DNA of 64,000 bases from assembly GCA_963402885.1 (NCBI GenBank), contig OY727095.1, forward strand, positions 14,451,001 through 14,515,000. The letters run 5' to 3'. Position numbers and translations under genes: made by a program. The stretch comes from Antedon bifida (taxonomy: Eukaryota; Echinodermata; Crinoidea; Comatulida; Antedonidae). The notes beneath the pieces were generated by a model. The model was not told where the DNA came from, ran no database searches, and saw only the letters and a list, made by a program, of their open reading frames with translations. Shown piece after piece: positions 33,501 to 39,738 of the stretch. Positions within the stretch are counted from its first letter, which is position 1. Each line of letters begins with the position of its first letter.

Positions 33501-35939
33501 GGATGGTATTTATTGAATAAACGCCAAACACCTCCCCAATAAAACATCACTTAAAATAACTTACACGATGAATACCATGGTATATCAATTGTCCACCATG
33601 ATCATAGATGTTGAATGTTTCTTTCAATGTCTTTTCCTTATTTTCCTTAACTTTCTTGATCACATCTTTATCTAACTGCTGTTCTGTATCAAATGGAATG
33701 TCAGTACCTGTAGTTAAAACAGATTTTTTTTTGTAATACTCCACATGCAAAAAGCACCATTGTAGTAATCTCATTATCATAGTTATCATCACTATCATCA
33801 TTATATAGTCATTAAAAATTCATCATTGTTGTTGTTATTGTTTGTTATTATAATCAATGTTGTAGTTTTCATCTTCATTATCATGAATGTTGTAGTTTTT
33901 GTCATAATCATTGTCATCATCATCATTGTAATTGCCAACAATATTATACTCATAACAATCATTCTCATCATTGTTTTTGTATACATAATCATTATAGTCA
34001 ACGTTTGAGTTGTCATTGTTTTAGTCATAATCTTTATAAATTGTAAAGTAATTTTTAAATTATTTTACTCACATTTAATCATAATAAATATACAATAAAA
34101 TTTCTAAAAGTTCTTTAGTTAAGTTGAAAAATATTTCTATTAGAAAAACAACAATTAATTTATAACTGCAAATAATTAATTAATACAGCAGATACAGTAT
34201 TACCTCCCAATTTAATGGCTTTAAAACGGCACTATCAAGGTACAGTATAAACTCCACTATATTGTGAATGGGATCAAATCTCAGGATTGCACATGTCATG
34301 TTACAGTCATTAAAAAGGTTCATCATCAATAATTACATAATACTATTGTTTAAAAAAACAGAATTTTAAAAGTTACAAAAAATAATCATTACCATGACTG
34401 CTCTGTTTGTCATGATCATCATCTTTGCTCTGTTTGTCATGATCATCATCTTCGCTGTGGTTGTCATGACCATCATTTTTGCTGTGGTTGTCTTTCCTAC
34501 TGGTGTGTTTGTCATTAATATCATCATCATGGCCCTCAATATTTCCAGACTCATCACCATCTTTAGGTGGTTTCTGAACAACCTAACTCATATAATGAAA
34601 ACAAACCTTATAAATAGTTAAATATTCTTTATAAATCATACTGTTAAATTATTGAAACAGTGCTCATATTCGGAACATGATCTCATAATCGCGTCGAGCA
34701 TAGCTCATCGCCGATGAGCGATATTGATTTAAATATTCTAAATATTTTTACCTAAATAGAAAATACATTTACTTTCCAAAGCACATTATTTTTGATTTGC
34801 TTGTTAAAGAATCATTGATTTACATTAAGAAAACAAACCTCTCAGTTTAGGCTAGTAATAATAGTATAAATGCAGATATGAATATTCTCATTTATCCAGG
34901 TAGTGTAATTTTTTTTTTGGAAAGATATTAATCTAGTTCACTAGATTGATATCTTTCCGAAAAAAAAAGTATAAATGCTCTTTGTATTATTTTAATGTTT
35001 TAAATAAAATGTTGTTGACATACTTTTTCAGTCATTGTTCTCATTTTGTCAGCGACAAATTTTGTATACTGTTTTGAGGGATTACCTGAAAATAACAAAA
35101 CAAAGTTAATTATTTCTGTAGGTTCTTGGGTTGATGTAAGTGAATAATATTTGATTATTAGGTTACCACTTTCAAACTAATTGATAATGTAAATTGCATG
35201 AAATACAATCCTGAAAGAAGCAAACAATTAAATGTTTTGCATCAGAAAAGATCAGGAGTAACAATATTTAATACGTATAATATAAAAAAAAATCATGCAG
35301 AAATCAGCCAGTTACAATCTGTTCATATCAACATTAACATAGAATCCAACAATATACTACTGTGTGTCAGTAGTGGTATTGATCTCCAGTTTATCTTTCA
35401 ATAGTTTATCATAATTCACAGCAAGAGGGATGAAAAGCTAAATTAATTTATGTTTACCACTATCGTCATGATCTTCTGTCCATGTTGTGCTTACAGTTCT
35501 TATCACTGCTATTCCATCTGTAACATCATGTTTGGGGTTAAATCTGAAGTGAAAATCAGTTGAAACCAATAATGAACTTGGGTCACTTTTAAGTGCTGTA
35601 AACATTATGCTTGGAGTTAAATTTGAAGTGAAAATTATTTGAAACCATTAGTGAACTTGAGTTACTTTTAAGGCTGCTATATTAGGGAATTAGGGTTATT
35701 AAAATGAATCATATTTTTTTAATAGTTAACTCTCATATTTCATAGTTAATTTCACTGTCCTACTACTACTTACTTTTTTCCAAGACATGCATTGATTAGG
35801 CAAGTTTTACCTACTCCTTCCTGCCCAATCACTTTAAGCATTCCAAGATTGATTTTGACAGATCCCTCAGTCAATGCCTTAGCGTACACTTCCTGAACAT
35901 CTGTACCATGAGCAGTAATAGCAGATGGAATATTCTCAT
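15470..35939 (-). CDS. Roc-COR GTPase with C-terminal death-effector-like domain (22 exons found)
   Basis: A multi-exon host gene read from 35,939 down to 15,470. Every exon is bounded by AG and GT, and all codon phases fit, giving one open frame of about 1,005 residues from the first exon found to the TAA. The domains in order are Roc (P-loop at about residues 39-46, TDGI switch I, DHGGQ G3, GTHKG at the G4 site), COR (about 388-640), a module with a CxxC pair (about 644-715), basic and acidic micro-exons (about 715-795), a death-effector-like domain (about 800-885) and an unassigned helical stretch to about 976. Roc-COR (ROCO) proteins are GTPases that dimerise through COR; known animal members include DAPK1 and MFHAS1. 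Death-effector domains pair with others in apoptosis and innate immune complexes. A cytosolic immune or death-signalling role is inferred. The 5' exons are missing from the model. Confidence 0.82.
16169..16201 (-). CDS. Short C-terminal exon
   Basis: With the acceptor at 16,202-16,203 it encodes SSSHQCEPSE between split residues and donates at GTAAAT, fitting the final exon. A stronger-looking acceptor 25 bases upstream (border at 16,226) would instead give NNEKK and a stop. The gene may have two alternative C termini. Confidence 0.5.
16401..16943 (-). CDS. Death-effector-like domain exon
   Basis: One exon of 543 bases with one-base split codons at both ends (acceptor TTTGCAG, donor GTAATG). 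Residues FQDLKAGLSGCF, YHWLRFLLFSHLSVSEI, GHELLNALEDKGFISSTNVN and LLLEITNTSEIQQAKNLV follow the six-helix death-effector pattern (LxFLL...LLxxLExxGxI...NxxxLxxLL). The RxDL motif of canonical DEDs is not evident. The rest (LSPYRKRLFNALNQVDPDA to KIARDILLG) is helical and unassigned. A DED would recruit other DED proteins such as caspase-8-like or FADD-like partners; this is inferred from the fold. Confidence 0.78.
16944..18015. other. Intron, nothing further recognised
   Basis: AT-rich intron between the death-effector exon and the short acidic exon. It includes a stretch of higher GC around 17,320-17,640 without a coding pattern. Confidence 0.55.
18016..18195 (-). mobile_element. Truncated L2-like LINE 3' end
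   Basis: The minus strand reads LWNNLPDPIKNAS and a THLFSL end followed by a stop, then CAGCGCTTTGGGACAATC and GCGCTTAATAAATCGAAC, ending in a (GT)n tract. This is the same layout as the end of the 23.4-kb LINE. It ends only about 15 bp from the splice donor of the exon at 18,212. Confidence 0.75.
18212..18268 (-). CDS. Acidic/Ser-Gln-rich short exon
   Basis: Fifty-seven bases encoding SSDEDEREGTSQSHQQSE between split codons. Acceptor TTTTTAG, donor GTAAGA. Its end resembles the exon at 16,169-16,201 (SHQ..E.SE followed by a GTAA donor), so the two are likely duplicates. Confidence 0.7.
19121..19147 (-). CDS. Micro-exon (27 bases)
   Basis: Encodes DDVGTSSNQ with split residues at both ends, phase as for the other micro-exons. 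Acceptor TTACAG and donor GTATGT are both good. Its small size makes it the least certain of the chain. Confidence 0.55.
19602..19800 (-). pseudogene. LINE RT fragment
   Basis: The minus-strand frame reads GKSQGQDGITSTMLKITATF, then IAEPLSKLFNLSLSTGTISN and DWMKVNVIPFHK before a stop. This is the segment just before the first palm motif of non-LTR reverse transcriptases (KSxGxDGI...PLxxLFNxSLxTGxxPxxWK). Only this short piece remains, in an intron of the host gene. It is distinct from the LINE at 23.4 kb. Confidence 0.7.
20185..20280. repeat. Hairpin with 16-bp arms
   Basis: GCGTTAGAGGAGATGC pairs with GCATCTCCAGTAACGC with few mismatches around a loop of about 60 bp. Likely a MITE end pair in an intron. 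Confidence 0.55.
20320..20420 (+). repeat. Two-unit ~50-bp repeat
   Basis: ATCACCACTCTGCTCGGCGA then CCAAATCACCG, repeated as ATCACCACTTTGCTTGCCGA then CCAAATCACCG. The minus-strand frame over it is a by-product of the repetition. Confidence 0.6.
20699..20740 (-). CDS. Basic micro-exon A1
   Basis: Encodes DEIEKGRKRRKRDQ with a strongly basic core. Acceptor TTTGCAG, donor GTGATT. Paralogue of the B exons, with which it shares the DE(I/T)E start and the downstream intron sequence. Confidence 0.75.
21181..21216 (-). CDS. Basic micro-exon B1
   Basis: Identical in coding sequence to micro-exon B2 (DETERKRRNSDE). Acceptor TTTGCAG, donor GTAATT. Same one-base split phase on both sides, so it can be skipped or included without changing the frame. 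Confidence 0.75.
21759..21800 (-). CDS. Basic micro-exon A2
   Basis: Forty-two bases, same phases as its neighbours. It encodes DEIGKGRKRRKRDQ. KGRKRRKR looks like a nuclear localisation signal. It differs from copy A1 by Gly for Glu at the fourth residue. Confidence 0.75.
22254..22289 (-). CDS. Basic micro-exon B2
   Basis: Thirty-six bases, opening with two bases and closing with one base of split codons. It encodes DETERKRRNSDE with flanking split residues. Acceptor TTTGCAG and donor GTAATT. Same sequence as 21,181-21,216. Confidence 0.75.
22576..22840 (+). repeat. 88-bp intronic tandem repeat, three units
   Basis: Units contain TAGATTATCAATAATGATTC, TAGTACTACTACTGGTAAGA and GCTAATAGCAGCATGTTGTA, and repeat at about 22,580, 22,670 and 22,758. 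One single unit lies at 21,537-21,625, at the join of the 1.06-kb tandem duplication. Confidence 0.85.
22956..23169 (-). CDS. Exon with CxxC module after COR
   Basis: Begins on a codon boundary (VLLTIQKSFAPSKDGGRRG) and ends one base into a codon before GTAAGA. It contains YERCILCECSN, a C-x2-C-x-C cluster, and KLKC further on, which could bind zinc. Cys-rich segments after COR occur in some invertebrate ROCO-like proteins. The region ends with YQRLFG. The function is unknown. Confidence 0.8.
23464..23964 (-). pseudogene. L2-like LINE C-terminal region
   Basis: Continues the RT frame after a one-base-type shift: VHAFVSSRLDCHNSLLYGLP, LQRIQNSAARLITGTKRHEH, ISPVFCDLHWLPVVQRIRFK and LWNTLPLEIRSS, ending in the HLF motif. 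All are hallmarks of the L2/CR1 C terminus. The stop at 23,464 lies about 100 bp before the 3' tail. Confidence 0.88.
23954..25978 (-). pseudogene. L2-like LINE ORF2, endonuclease end and reverse transcriptase
   Basis: The frame contains VGDFNIHTDD and LPSDHMAVISL (end of the endonuclease), then YRPIANLPFLFKVLERIA, the first catalytic motif LILLDYSAAFDTINHDLL, GVPQGSVKGPLDFILY and YADDTQLY. The LLDYSAAFDTIxHxxL and YADDTQLY forms are typical of the L2/CR1 group. About 670 residues. It ends by frameshift near 23,960, just before the usual C-terminal region. The first about 30 residues are out-of-frame sequence before the frameshift, so the Met at 25,978 is not a start. Confidence 0.85.
25851..26570 (-). 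pseudogene. L2-like LINE ORF2, endonuclease half
   Basis: Apurinic-type endonuclease with ICFGLWNARSLRNKT (N motif), ILVITESWL (catalytic Glu), GGRGGGICIISHRGL and NLIAIYRPPPS, on an N-terminal basic stretch KTHRGKKAGRRRSKL. This frame ends early at 25,851. The continuation, starting with LLIVGDFNIHTDD, lies in another frame after a frameshift near 25,890. In live elements this domain nicks the target DNA. Confidence 0.82.
27160..27780. mobile_element. MITE with CCTCCGCC ends
   Basis: The left end TTACCTCCGCCAAGGAGG is followed by a (TGTC/TGTT)n tract and AGCAGGATTACTCAAAAGTA. The right end is AGGCGGAGGAATGCACTCTC then GGAGTGGCTTTCTAATTAA. This layout recurs in many animal genomes as a non-autonomous repeat. 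No coding capacity; it lies in the long intron next to the LINE. Confidence 0.6.
28073..28144 (-). CDS. Linker exon after COR
   Basis: Twenty-four codons reading VTIKRTPALNETSNEEPSSE and then ACKE. The donor GTTGGT at the GAG end is chosen because it keeps phase 0 for the next exon. The nearer GTAAAG would not. Acidic, low-complexity linker. Confidence 0.6.
28240..28542 (-). CDS. COR exon 3 (COR-B)
   Basis: One hundred and one codons, phase 0. SFFVPLRLAF, then ISIYYDFKGYLPDVLFPYMI match the start of COR-B, where a hydrophobic PxxL strand is followed by a G-[YF]-[LIM]-P...F helix. This subdomain mediates dimerisation in known ROCO proteins. The donor is GTACTG. Confidence 0.88.
28781..28975 (-). 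CDS. COR exon 2
   Basis: Sixty-five codons, phase 0. It contains KLEKGILEEDLLRELWKK and FEFLVALMIQLGFICKRK, the winged-helix part of COR-A (G-x-L...LxxLW...LLxxLelcf). The donor is GTAGGT. Open frame beyond the donor ends soon in the intron. Confidence 0.88.
29199..29393 (-). CDS. COR exon 1
   Basis: Sixty-five codons, phase 0 at both ends. It contains LSTLLNFLYDLGEIVYMPDN and KAVLDPMKLVKIVTSFVTVI, the core COR-A pattern (aLxfLhxLGxvly...VxLdPxWL). The donor is GTAAGT. Confidence 0.88.
29463..30172. mobile_element. Possible hAT-type MITE, tandemly doubled inside
   Basis: The left end AGTGTTCCGCAAACTTTTT and the right end, read in complement as CAATGTTTCACAAACTATGG, resemble hAT/Charlie-type termini. 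Inside, a block of about 225 bp containing CACCGTGGTTGGAGATGAG is followed by a diverged copy containing CACATGGTTGGGAGTGAGA. No transposase and no sure 8-bp duplication. Confidence 0.4.
30622..30870 (-). CDS. Exon joining end of Roc to start of COR
   Basis: Eighty-three codons, phase 0 at both ends. AKKVFNELRGALGEKLKVHV ends the Roc fold. A variable acidic stretch follows (FAIENSEE to KEVIDEF), then RPVPLKWMRFRCGIHNLREE, the usual opening of COR. The donor is GTAAAT. Confidence 0.85.
31095..31274 (-). CDS. Roc exon with altered G4 motif
   Basis: Sixty codons with whole-codon borders. It encodes WTNLQFILSYILSVYSHSRI, then KPTILIVGTHKGKLGKTEKE. The strand PTILIVGTH is the G4 strand. The usual Asp of THxD/NKxD, which reads the guanine base, is Gly here (THKG). 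The acceptor follows a long pyrimidine tract. Confidence 0.85.
31407..31496 (-). CDS. Roc exon, central strand
   Basis: Thirty codons on exact boundaries: IFVTSEALYIVVFDLRMNLK and the rest of the exon. This is the strand after the G3 helix, matching the FLTxxALYxxVFD pattern of ROCO proteins. The donor is GTAAGT. Confidence 0.85.
32085..32300 (+). mobile_element. LINE 3'-end fragment
   Basis: Contains TTGAGGACCCCTTCTGAAAC, an AGCTTTCGAGCTTAAAGGGT hairpin-like stretch and the end GGCAATAAATATTACAATTA. This is the layout of many CR1/jockey-type 3' untranslated ends. No coding part remains. Confidence 0.55.
32700..32913 (+). repeat. Dispersed hairpin repeat, copy 2
   Basis: Matches 25-275. The core at 32,794-32,877 is a clear palindrome: ATAAGATTAGACATCCCCGA against TCGGGGAAGTCAAATCTTAT. 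Intronic here. Confidence 0.75.
33006..33065 (+). CDS. Possible first coding exon of a plus-strand gene
   Basis: ATGTTTGGTTGCATCGG opens a 20-codon frame reading MFGCIGRFLSVGDKVSSGFK and stops exactly at AAG|GTGAGT, a good donor. It lies in an intron of the minus-strand gene, next to the hairpin repeat at 32,700. No family is recognised and no downstream exon was found on the plus strand. A chance donor is a real alternative. Confidence 0.2.
33565..33707 (-). CDS. Roc exon with G3 motif
   Basis: Begins with two bases of a split Gly codon. It encodes a lysine-rich helix and then ETFNIYDHGGQLIYHGIHR, where DHGGQ is the DxxGQ G3 motif of ROCO GTPases (compare WDFxGQ). It ends on a codon boundary before GTAAGT. 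Confidence 0.85.
33842..34030 (-). repeat. Low-complexity intronic tract
   Basis: ATC/ATT/GTT-rich sequence. One minus-strand frame reads as an Asp/Asn/Tyr-rich stretch. No splice pair with the needed one-base phase brackets it, so it is taken as intron sequence, possibly sharing its origin with the neighbouring Asp/His-rich exon. Confidence 0.6.
34393..34582 (-). CDS. Roc insert exon, His/Asp-rich 9-residue repeats
   Basis: Starts on a codon boundary (VVQKPPKDGDE) and ends one base into a Gly codon before GTAATG. The C-terminal half is a tandem repeat of about nine residues: DNHSEDDDH, then DKQSKDDDH, then DKQSSHG, preceded by more diverged units. This places a flexible, acidic, histidine-rich loop between switch I and G3 of the GTPase. 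Metal binding is conceivable but unproven. An alternative acceptor nine bases further in also fits. Confidence 0.75.
34909..34967. repeat. Short intronic hairpin
   Basis: TTTTTTTTTTGGAAAGATAT on the left pairs with ATATCTTTCCGAAAAAAAAA on the right, and TTAATCTAG pairs with CTAGATTGA around a four-base loop. Arms are about 28 bp with one or two mismatches. It lies in the intron between the exons at 35,024 and 34,582. Confidence 0.75.
35024..35085 (-). CDS. Roc exon, linker after switch I
   Basis: Short exon encoding NPSKQYTKFVADKMRTMTEK. It starts by finishing a Gly codon and ends on a codon boundary before GTATGT. Basic and helical, it lies in the segment between switch I and G3, which is often extended in invertebrate ROCO proteins. 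Confidence 0.75.
35458..35543 (-). CDS. Roc exon, switch I region
   Basis: Completes the split Lys codon and encodes FNPKHDVTDGIAVIRT, with the T-D-G-I signature of ROCO switch I. It ends one base into a Gly codon before GTAAAC. The frame stays open to the right of this acceptor, but the AG at 35,544-35,545 is the one whose phase fits the upstream exon. Confidence 0.8.
35545..35690. repeat. Tandem duplicate of exon start and intron border
   Basis: The stretch from TGTAACATCATGTTTGGGGT through GGGTCACTTTTAAG is followed by a diverged copy, TGTAAACATTATGCTTGGAG through GAGTTACTTTTAAG. The acceptor and first part of the switch I exon therefore exist twice. The right copy is intronic and not needed by the phase chain. 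Confidence 0.7.
35774..35939 (-). CDS. Roc exon with P-loop
   Basis: First exon recognised. It opens with two bases of a split codon, so at least one exon lies upstream (to the right). It encodes KINLGMLKVIGQEGVGKTC: a beta strand and the Walker A loop GQEGVGKT, with Lys and Thr for phosphate and magnesium binding. It ends two bases into a codon before GTAAGT. A helix preceding the strand (VQEVYAKALTEG) is typical of invertebrate ROCO-like GTPases. Confidence 0.85.
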
Positions 35940-36104
35940 CTGACAAAATATAATTTTATTATATAAAAACCAACCATGCCATATAATGCTAAGAAATAAA
36001 AAATCAATAACTATTTTCTTTTGTGATAAATTTGTTTAAATCAATTAATGCAATGACTTCAAATGGCAATTAATTCAGCAAGCATATTAATTCATTTCAT
36101 GTAT
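35940..36104. other. Intron upstream of the first exon found
   Basis: Begins with the polypyrimidine tract and AG used by the P-loop exon. No further exon is recognised in this stretch. Confidence 0.5.
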
Positions 36105-36107
36105 ACT

Positions 36108-36235
36108 ACAGTAGAACACCTCCAGCTTTGGGACACCTCTAGTAAGCAGACAATGGCAAAACAAAGGGCAATATATGTTTTACCACTATGGCCAACACCT
36201 ACTCAGTGGACAATCCTATTAAGATGACAATTTAA
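36108..36235 (+). repeat. Pogo/Tigger-like MITE remnant
   Basis: CAGTAGAACACCTCCAGCTT, GGGCAATATATGTTT and CACTATGGCCAACACCTACT match parts of 14,950-15,240. Short and diverged. Confidence 0.4.
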
Positions 36236-38249
36236 ATGAAATGCATGAATCTACTTAGATGTTATATAAAACAAATAATGAATGTTTTTATATTCGTGGA
36301 ATGGTACAAATAATTTCATTTTCATAATCACGGCCTTGTGTACATTCTAAGAAGGTGGAAGAAAGTAAGGTATAATGATAAAAAAGTACTGGGGTTTGAA
36401 AACAAAACATAGCCGATATTCTACACAACATTTCAAGAAATAAACAGATCTGAATTGCAAAACGAATTGTAAAACTATGGGATTAGTGGCCATTTTAGTT
36501 GATGATAACAATATATTATTTTAATATGATAACTGAATTGTTAATTTTTTAAATCTGAATAATAATGATGGCTAGATTATGAAAACAATAAAGTCTAGTG
36601 TTTGCCAATCAGATTATAGGTCAATCCTTTTATTTAAGAATATTGACAGATTGCAGTAACTCTCTATCATCTTGGACGTCTGTGAGAAAGTAAAATTGAA
36701 CACTAACCACGAGACTTATCATACAGCCAACATGGTACTTTACAGGAGGTAATTAATAAATATAAGCCACTCACTCCTTGGAAATAAATCTTAAGTTAAA
36801 GTCTAAATCTGCCCATAGTACTGTTTTTATAGTTATTTAGCCTCAGTTAAATTTAACATTACAATAGCCACAATATTATAATATAATATTAAATAATTTA
36901 TTATCTCTATAAATTGGAATTATGTTCTTTAATCTTAATGCAATGACTTGGATATCAAATTAATTACTCCACCAACTATAATTAGTAATAACATTTTAAA
37001 CCAAAAGATTTTCTAATTTTGCAGTTAGAAAATCTGTTTAAATATAGTTTATTCTTCCCAATATATGAGTTTCAGTTTGGTTTGAGCCAGCTATTTATTA
37101 CATTGTAATCAGTCTGTGAAAAGGGAAATCCCCATATTTCTTCAGTTACAATGCACTGTGTGGTGGGGCTTAACCTATCTATCTATGTCTAATAACAATC
37201 ATAATTAAGTGACTCTAATTGCATATTATTTAAATATATACCTTGTACTGTGTGTATGACCATTTAATTTAAATCAATTCAAATGATAAGTTTCCAGGGC
37301 TGGTAATAAACCAGCAATATCATTATTAATTTTAAACTATGTCTATTATGAAAATGCATGTCAATACTAGTCTGTAAGACAATAGCCATGTGCCAGCACT
37401 TACGGTTGTACATATACAAATATGAACTTAGGGGAAGCTTATTAGCACTTTAAAAACAAGTTCATTTAGATGACTCTTGATGTATAAACTATTGTCTATA
37501 TGATTACAGAAATATGTGACTGTTAACATAGGGATGTAATTTAATAAACCACAGTATCAAGTGTAATTAAAATGTGATGATCACCGTAATTAGTGAACTT
37601 TTCCATAATTGTGTTTTATTTGATCTAGCTATGCACACACAAGTTCAGAGTAGTAAAGAATAGGTGAAGGCCTAGGTAGAATATCTCATGCACTATGTAG
37701 TAATCGACCCTCTAGGCAAGACATTATTGCAATAAAATTAGAAAGGCTAAGACTAAAACTAGCTAGGCCTACAGTAAGAGTTGTTGTAGGCTACTGCTGT
37801 AGTTTTAACTTTGTGTGGCTTTTTGGTGTGCGTGAGGAAGTGACCTGTGTATAAGACGCACCTACAATTTAGAGGTCAAATTTGTGCATAAAACACACCA
37901 AGTAGTATAGAAAGAAAAACTGTTTTCATAGCATAGCTTGGTGATCAATCTAATCTTCATTCTTATATACAGTATATTATCTACCGAGTACAGTAATACA
38001 AAAACATATTTTGTAATAATAAAAAATACAAAACTTACATAAAATGTTACTCGAATATTAGGATACAACACAATTTAACTCTAAATTACGAGGCAATAAT
38101 GCGAATAATGTGGAATGGTAAAGATGACAAACTAGTATTTGACAAAAATATTTCATAAGCCTACAGTATATCAATACACTGGTGTCTAACATTAGACCAG
38201 TGAAGGTTTCATAGTACAAATTAAGATGATTGCAAATTTTATAAGATGA
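36236..38249. other. No gene recognised; upstream exons may hide here
   Basis: AT-rich. The P-loop exon demands at least one upstream exon ending one base into a codon, so a short exon may exist here or beyond. None could be picked out by reading. Minus-strand frames at 37,862-38,255 have no family pattern. Confidence 0.45.
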
Positions 38250-38405
38250 AGTCATTTGTATTTTATATTGCTTTATCAGTTGTTAATTTCCATGTTGATC
38301 ATGAATGTAAATATTATGTGTGTATTGTTTTGTTTGTGTTTTTCTGCCAAGAAAACAATTATCATTGTACTATGAATGACTTAATAAATCAAATCTGAAT
38401 CTGAA
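38250..38405 (+). mobile_element. LINE 3'-end fragment
   Basis: TGTACTATGAATGACTTAAT then AAATCAAATCTGAATCTGAA: a 3' untranslated end with a short (TCTGAA)n tail, common to CR1/L2-type LINEs. Confidence 0.5.
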
Positions 38406-39301
38406 TATGTTCAAATTTATGTACAGCACAATACACAATTTTAAAATTGTCAACTTATGTCGCAATTACTGTGGAATGCCTCTTTTATAAAATAAAAATG
38501 GTGTGTTTAAAATACTCAAAATCAATTTCGCAGACCTTTAATTTTGAGCATAACAAAATTGTTTGCACTGCGCACATACTTTTGTGCACATATCGTACAT
38601 AGCATAGAAATACTATTTTTGCAATTAATTTCAATTGAGTGTTGGTGTCCTTAGAACCTAACCTAAAATGGCCGAGCTGGATACAACAGGTTGTGGGCCC
38701 AGCATCAAAAACTCTAAGCGACTTTATTTTGACGGGGAAGCAGAACATTATGAATTATGATCCACTCATTTTCTGCTAGCCCATCTGGATGGAGTTGAAT
38801 TTGCATTCAAAGCAAGTATTAATAGTAATTTATGTAATGGTAATTTATTAGTAGATTGCGGGGCAACATCCCATATCATAAATGATAAATCAAAATTTAT
38901 AAACCTTGATAAGAGCTTCAATCCAGTTACCCATTTCATAGAATTGGCTAATGGCACTAAAACAAATGGGGTAGTCATTGGTAAGGGAGATGCTAATGTT
39001 CTAATATATGATATAAATGGCAATCAACACAAAGTCACTCTTGAAAATGCTTTATATGTTCCCTCATATAAACAAGATATTTTGTCAGTTCAGGCTGCGG
39101 CCAATAAGGGAGCACAAATTAATTTTGAAAATATTCAGCCCAACTTAAGGCTCCTAATGGCTCTATTTTCAATATTGTAAAGGAAAATAGATTATATTAT
39201 TTAAATACTTGTAATGATGATTCAGTTAATATGACTTGTGACCTACAAAGCTGGCACAATGTTTTAGGGCACTGTAATTATGATGATATATTGAAACTAC
39301 C

Positions 39302-39738
39302 TGTTTCGGATTTCGAACTTTGACGTTGGTGGCGTAAATATTTGTTTTGGTTGTACACAGAATTGTCAGCAAGATATCACGCTTACTATCTAGTAGTAGA
39401 TACTGTATTTTTCTTATTTCTGACAGTGATACGTGGGAGTACTACGTACGTTTTATAACCTTTAAGTTGTGTTAATGTTCTAGACTTTAGATATTAAAAT
39501 TATTTGTTAGGCTATTCAGTTAAGAGTTTCGATCGGCTAATTGGCCATAAGCCTGACTAGCCCTCGTGTAGTAGTTTGACTGTATGTATCTGCTACGCTG
39601 TATTTTGGGGTTGTTTGCACACGCAGCTGTGCTGCCTTGTGCGTGTTTTCATTGAGTTTATTTGTGTTTCAGACTTTACCGAAGAATAAAGAACGGTTAA
39701 AGCAACTACCACAAGTTTGTGTATCATTGTCCGGACTA
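39302..39738 (+). repeat. BEL/Pao 5' LTR
   Basis: 437 bp from TGTTTCGG to CCGGACTA. Matches the 3' LTR at all but about six positions. An AATAAA hexamer lies near its end. Confidence 0.9.

Noticed and set aside
33842-34030. Asp/Asn/Tyr-rich minus-strand frame as an extra exon
   Set aside because: No acceptor and donor pair gives the one-base phase needed between the exons at 34,393 and 33,707. The sequence is low-complexity.
34366-34621. Met/Thr-rich minus frame and hydrophobic plus frame
   Set aside because: They are other frames of the His/Asp-rich repeat exon. The frame that agrees with the splice phases is the acidic one.
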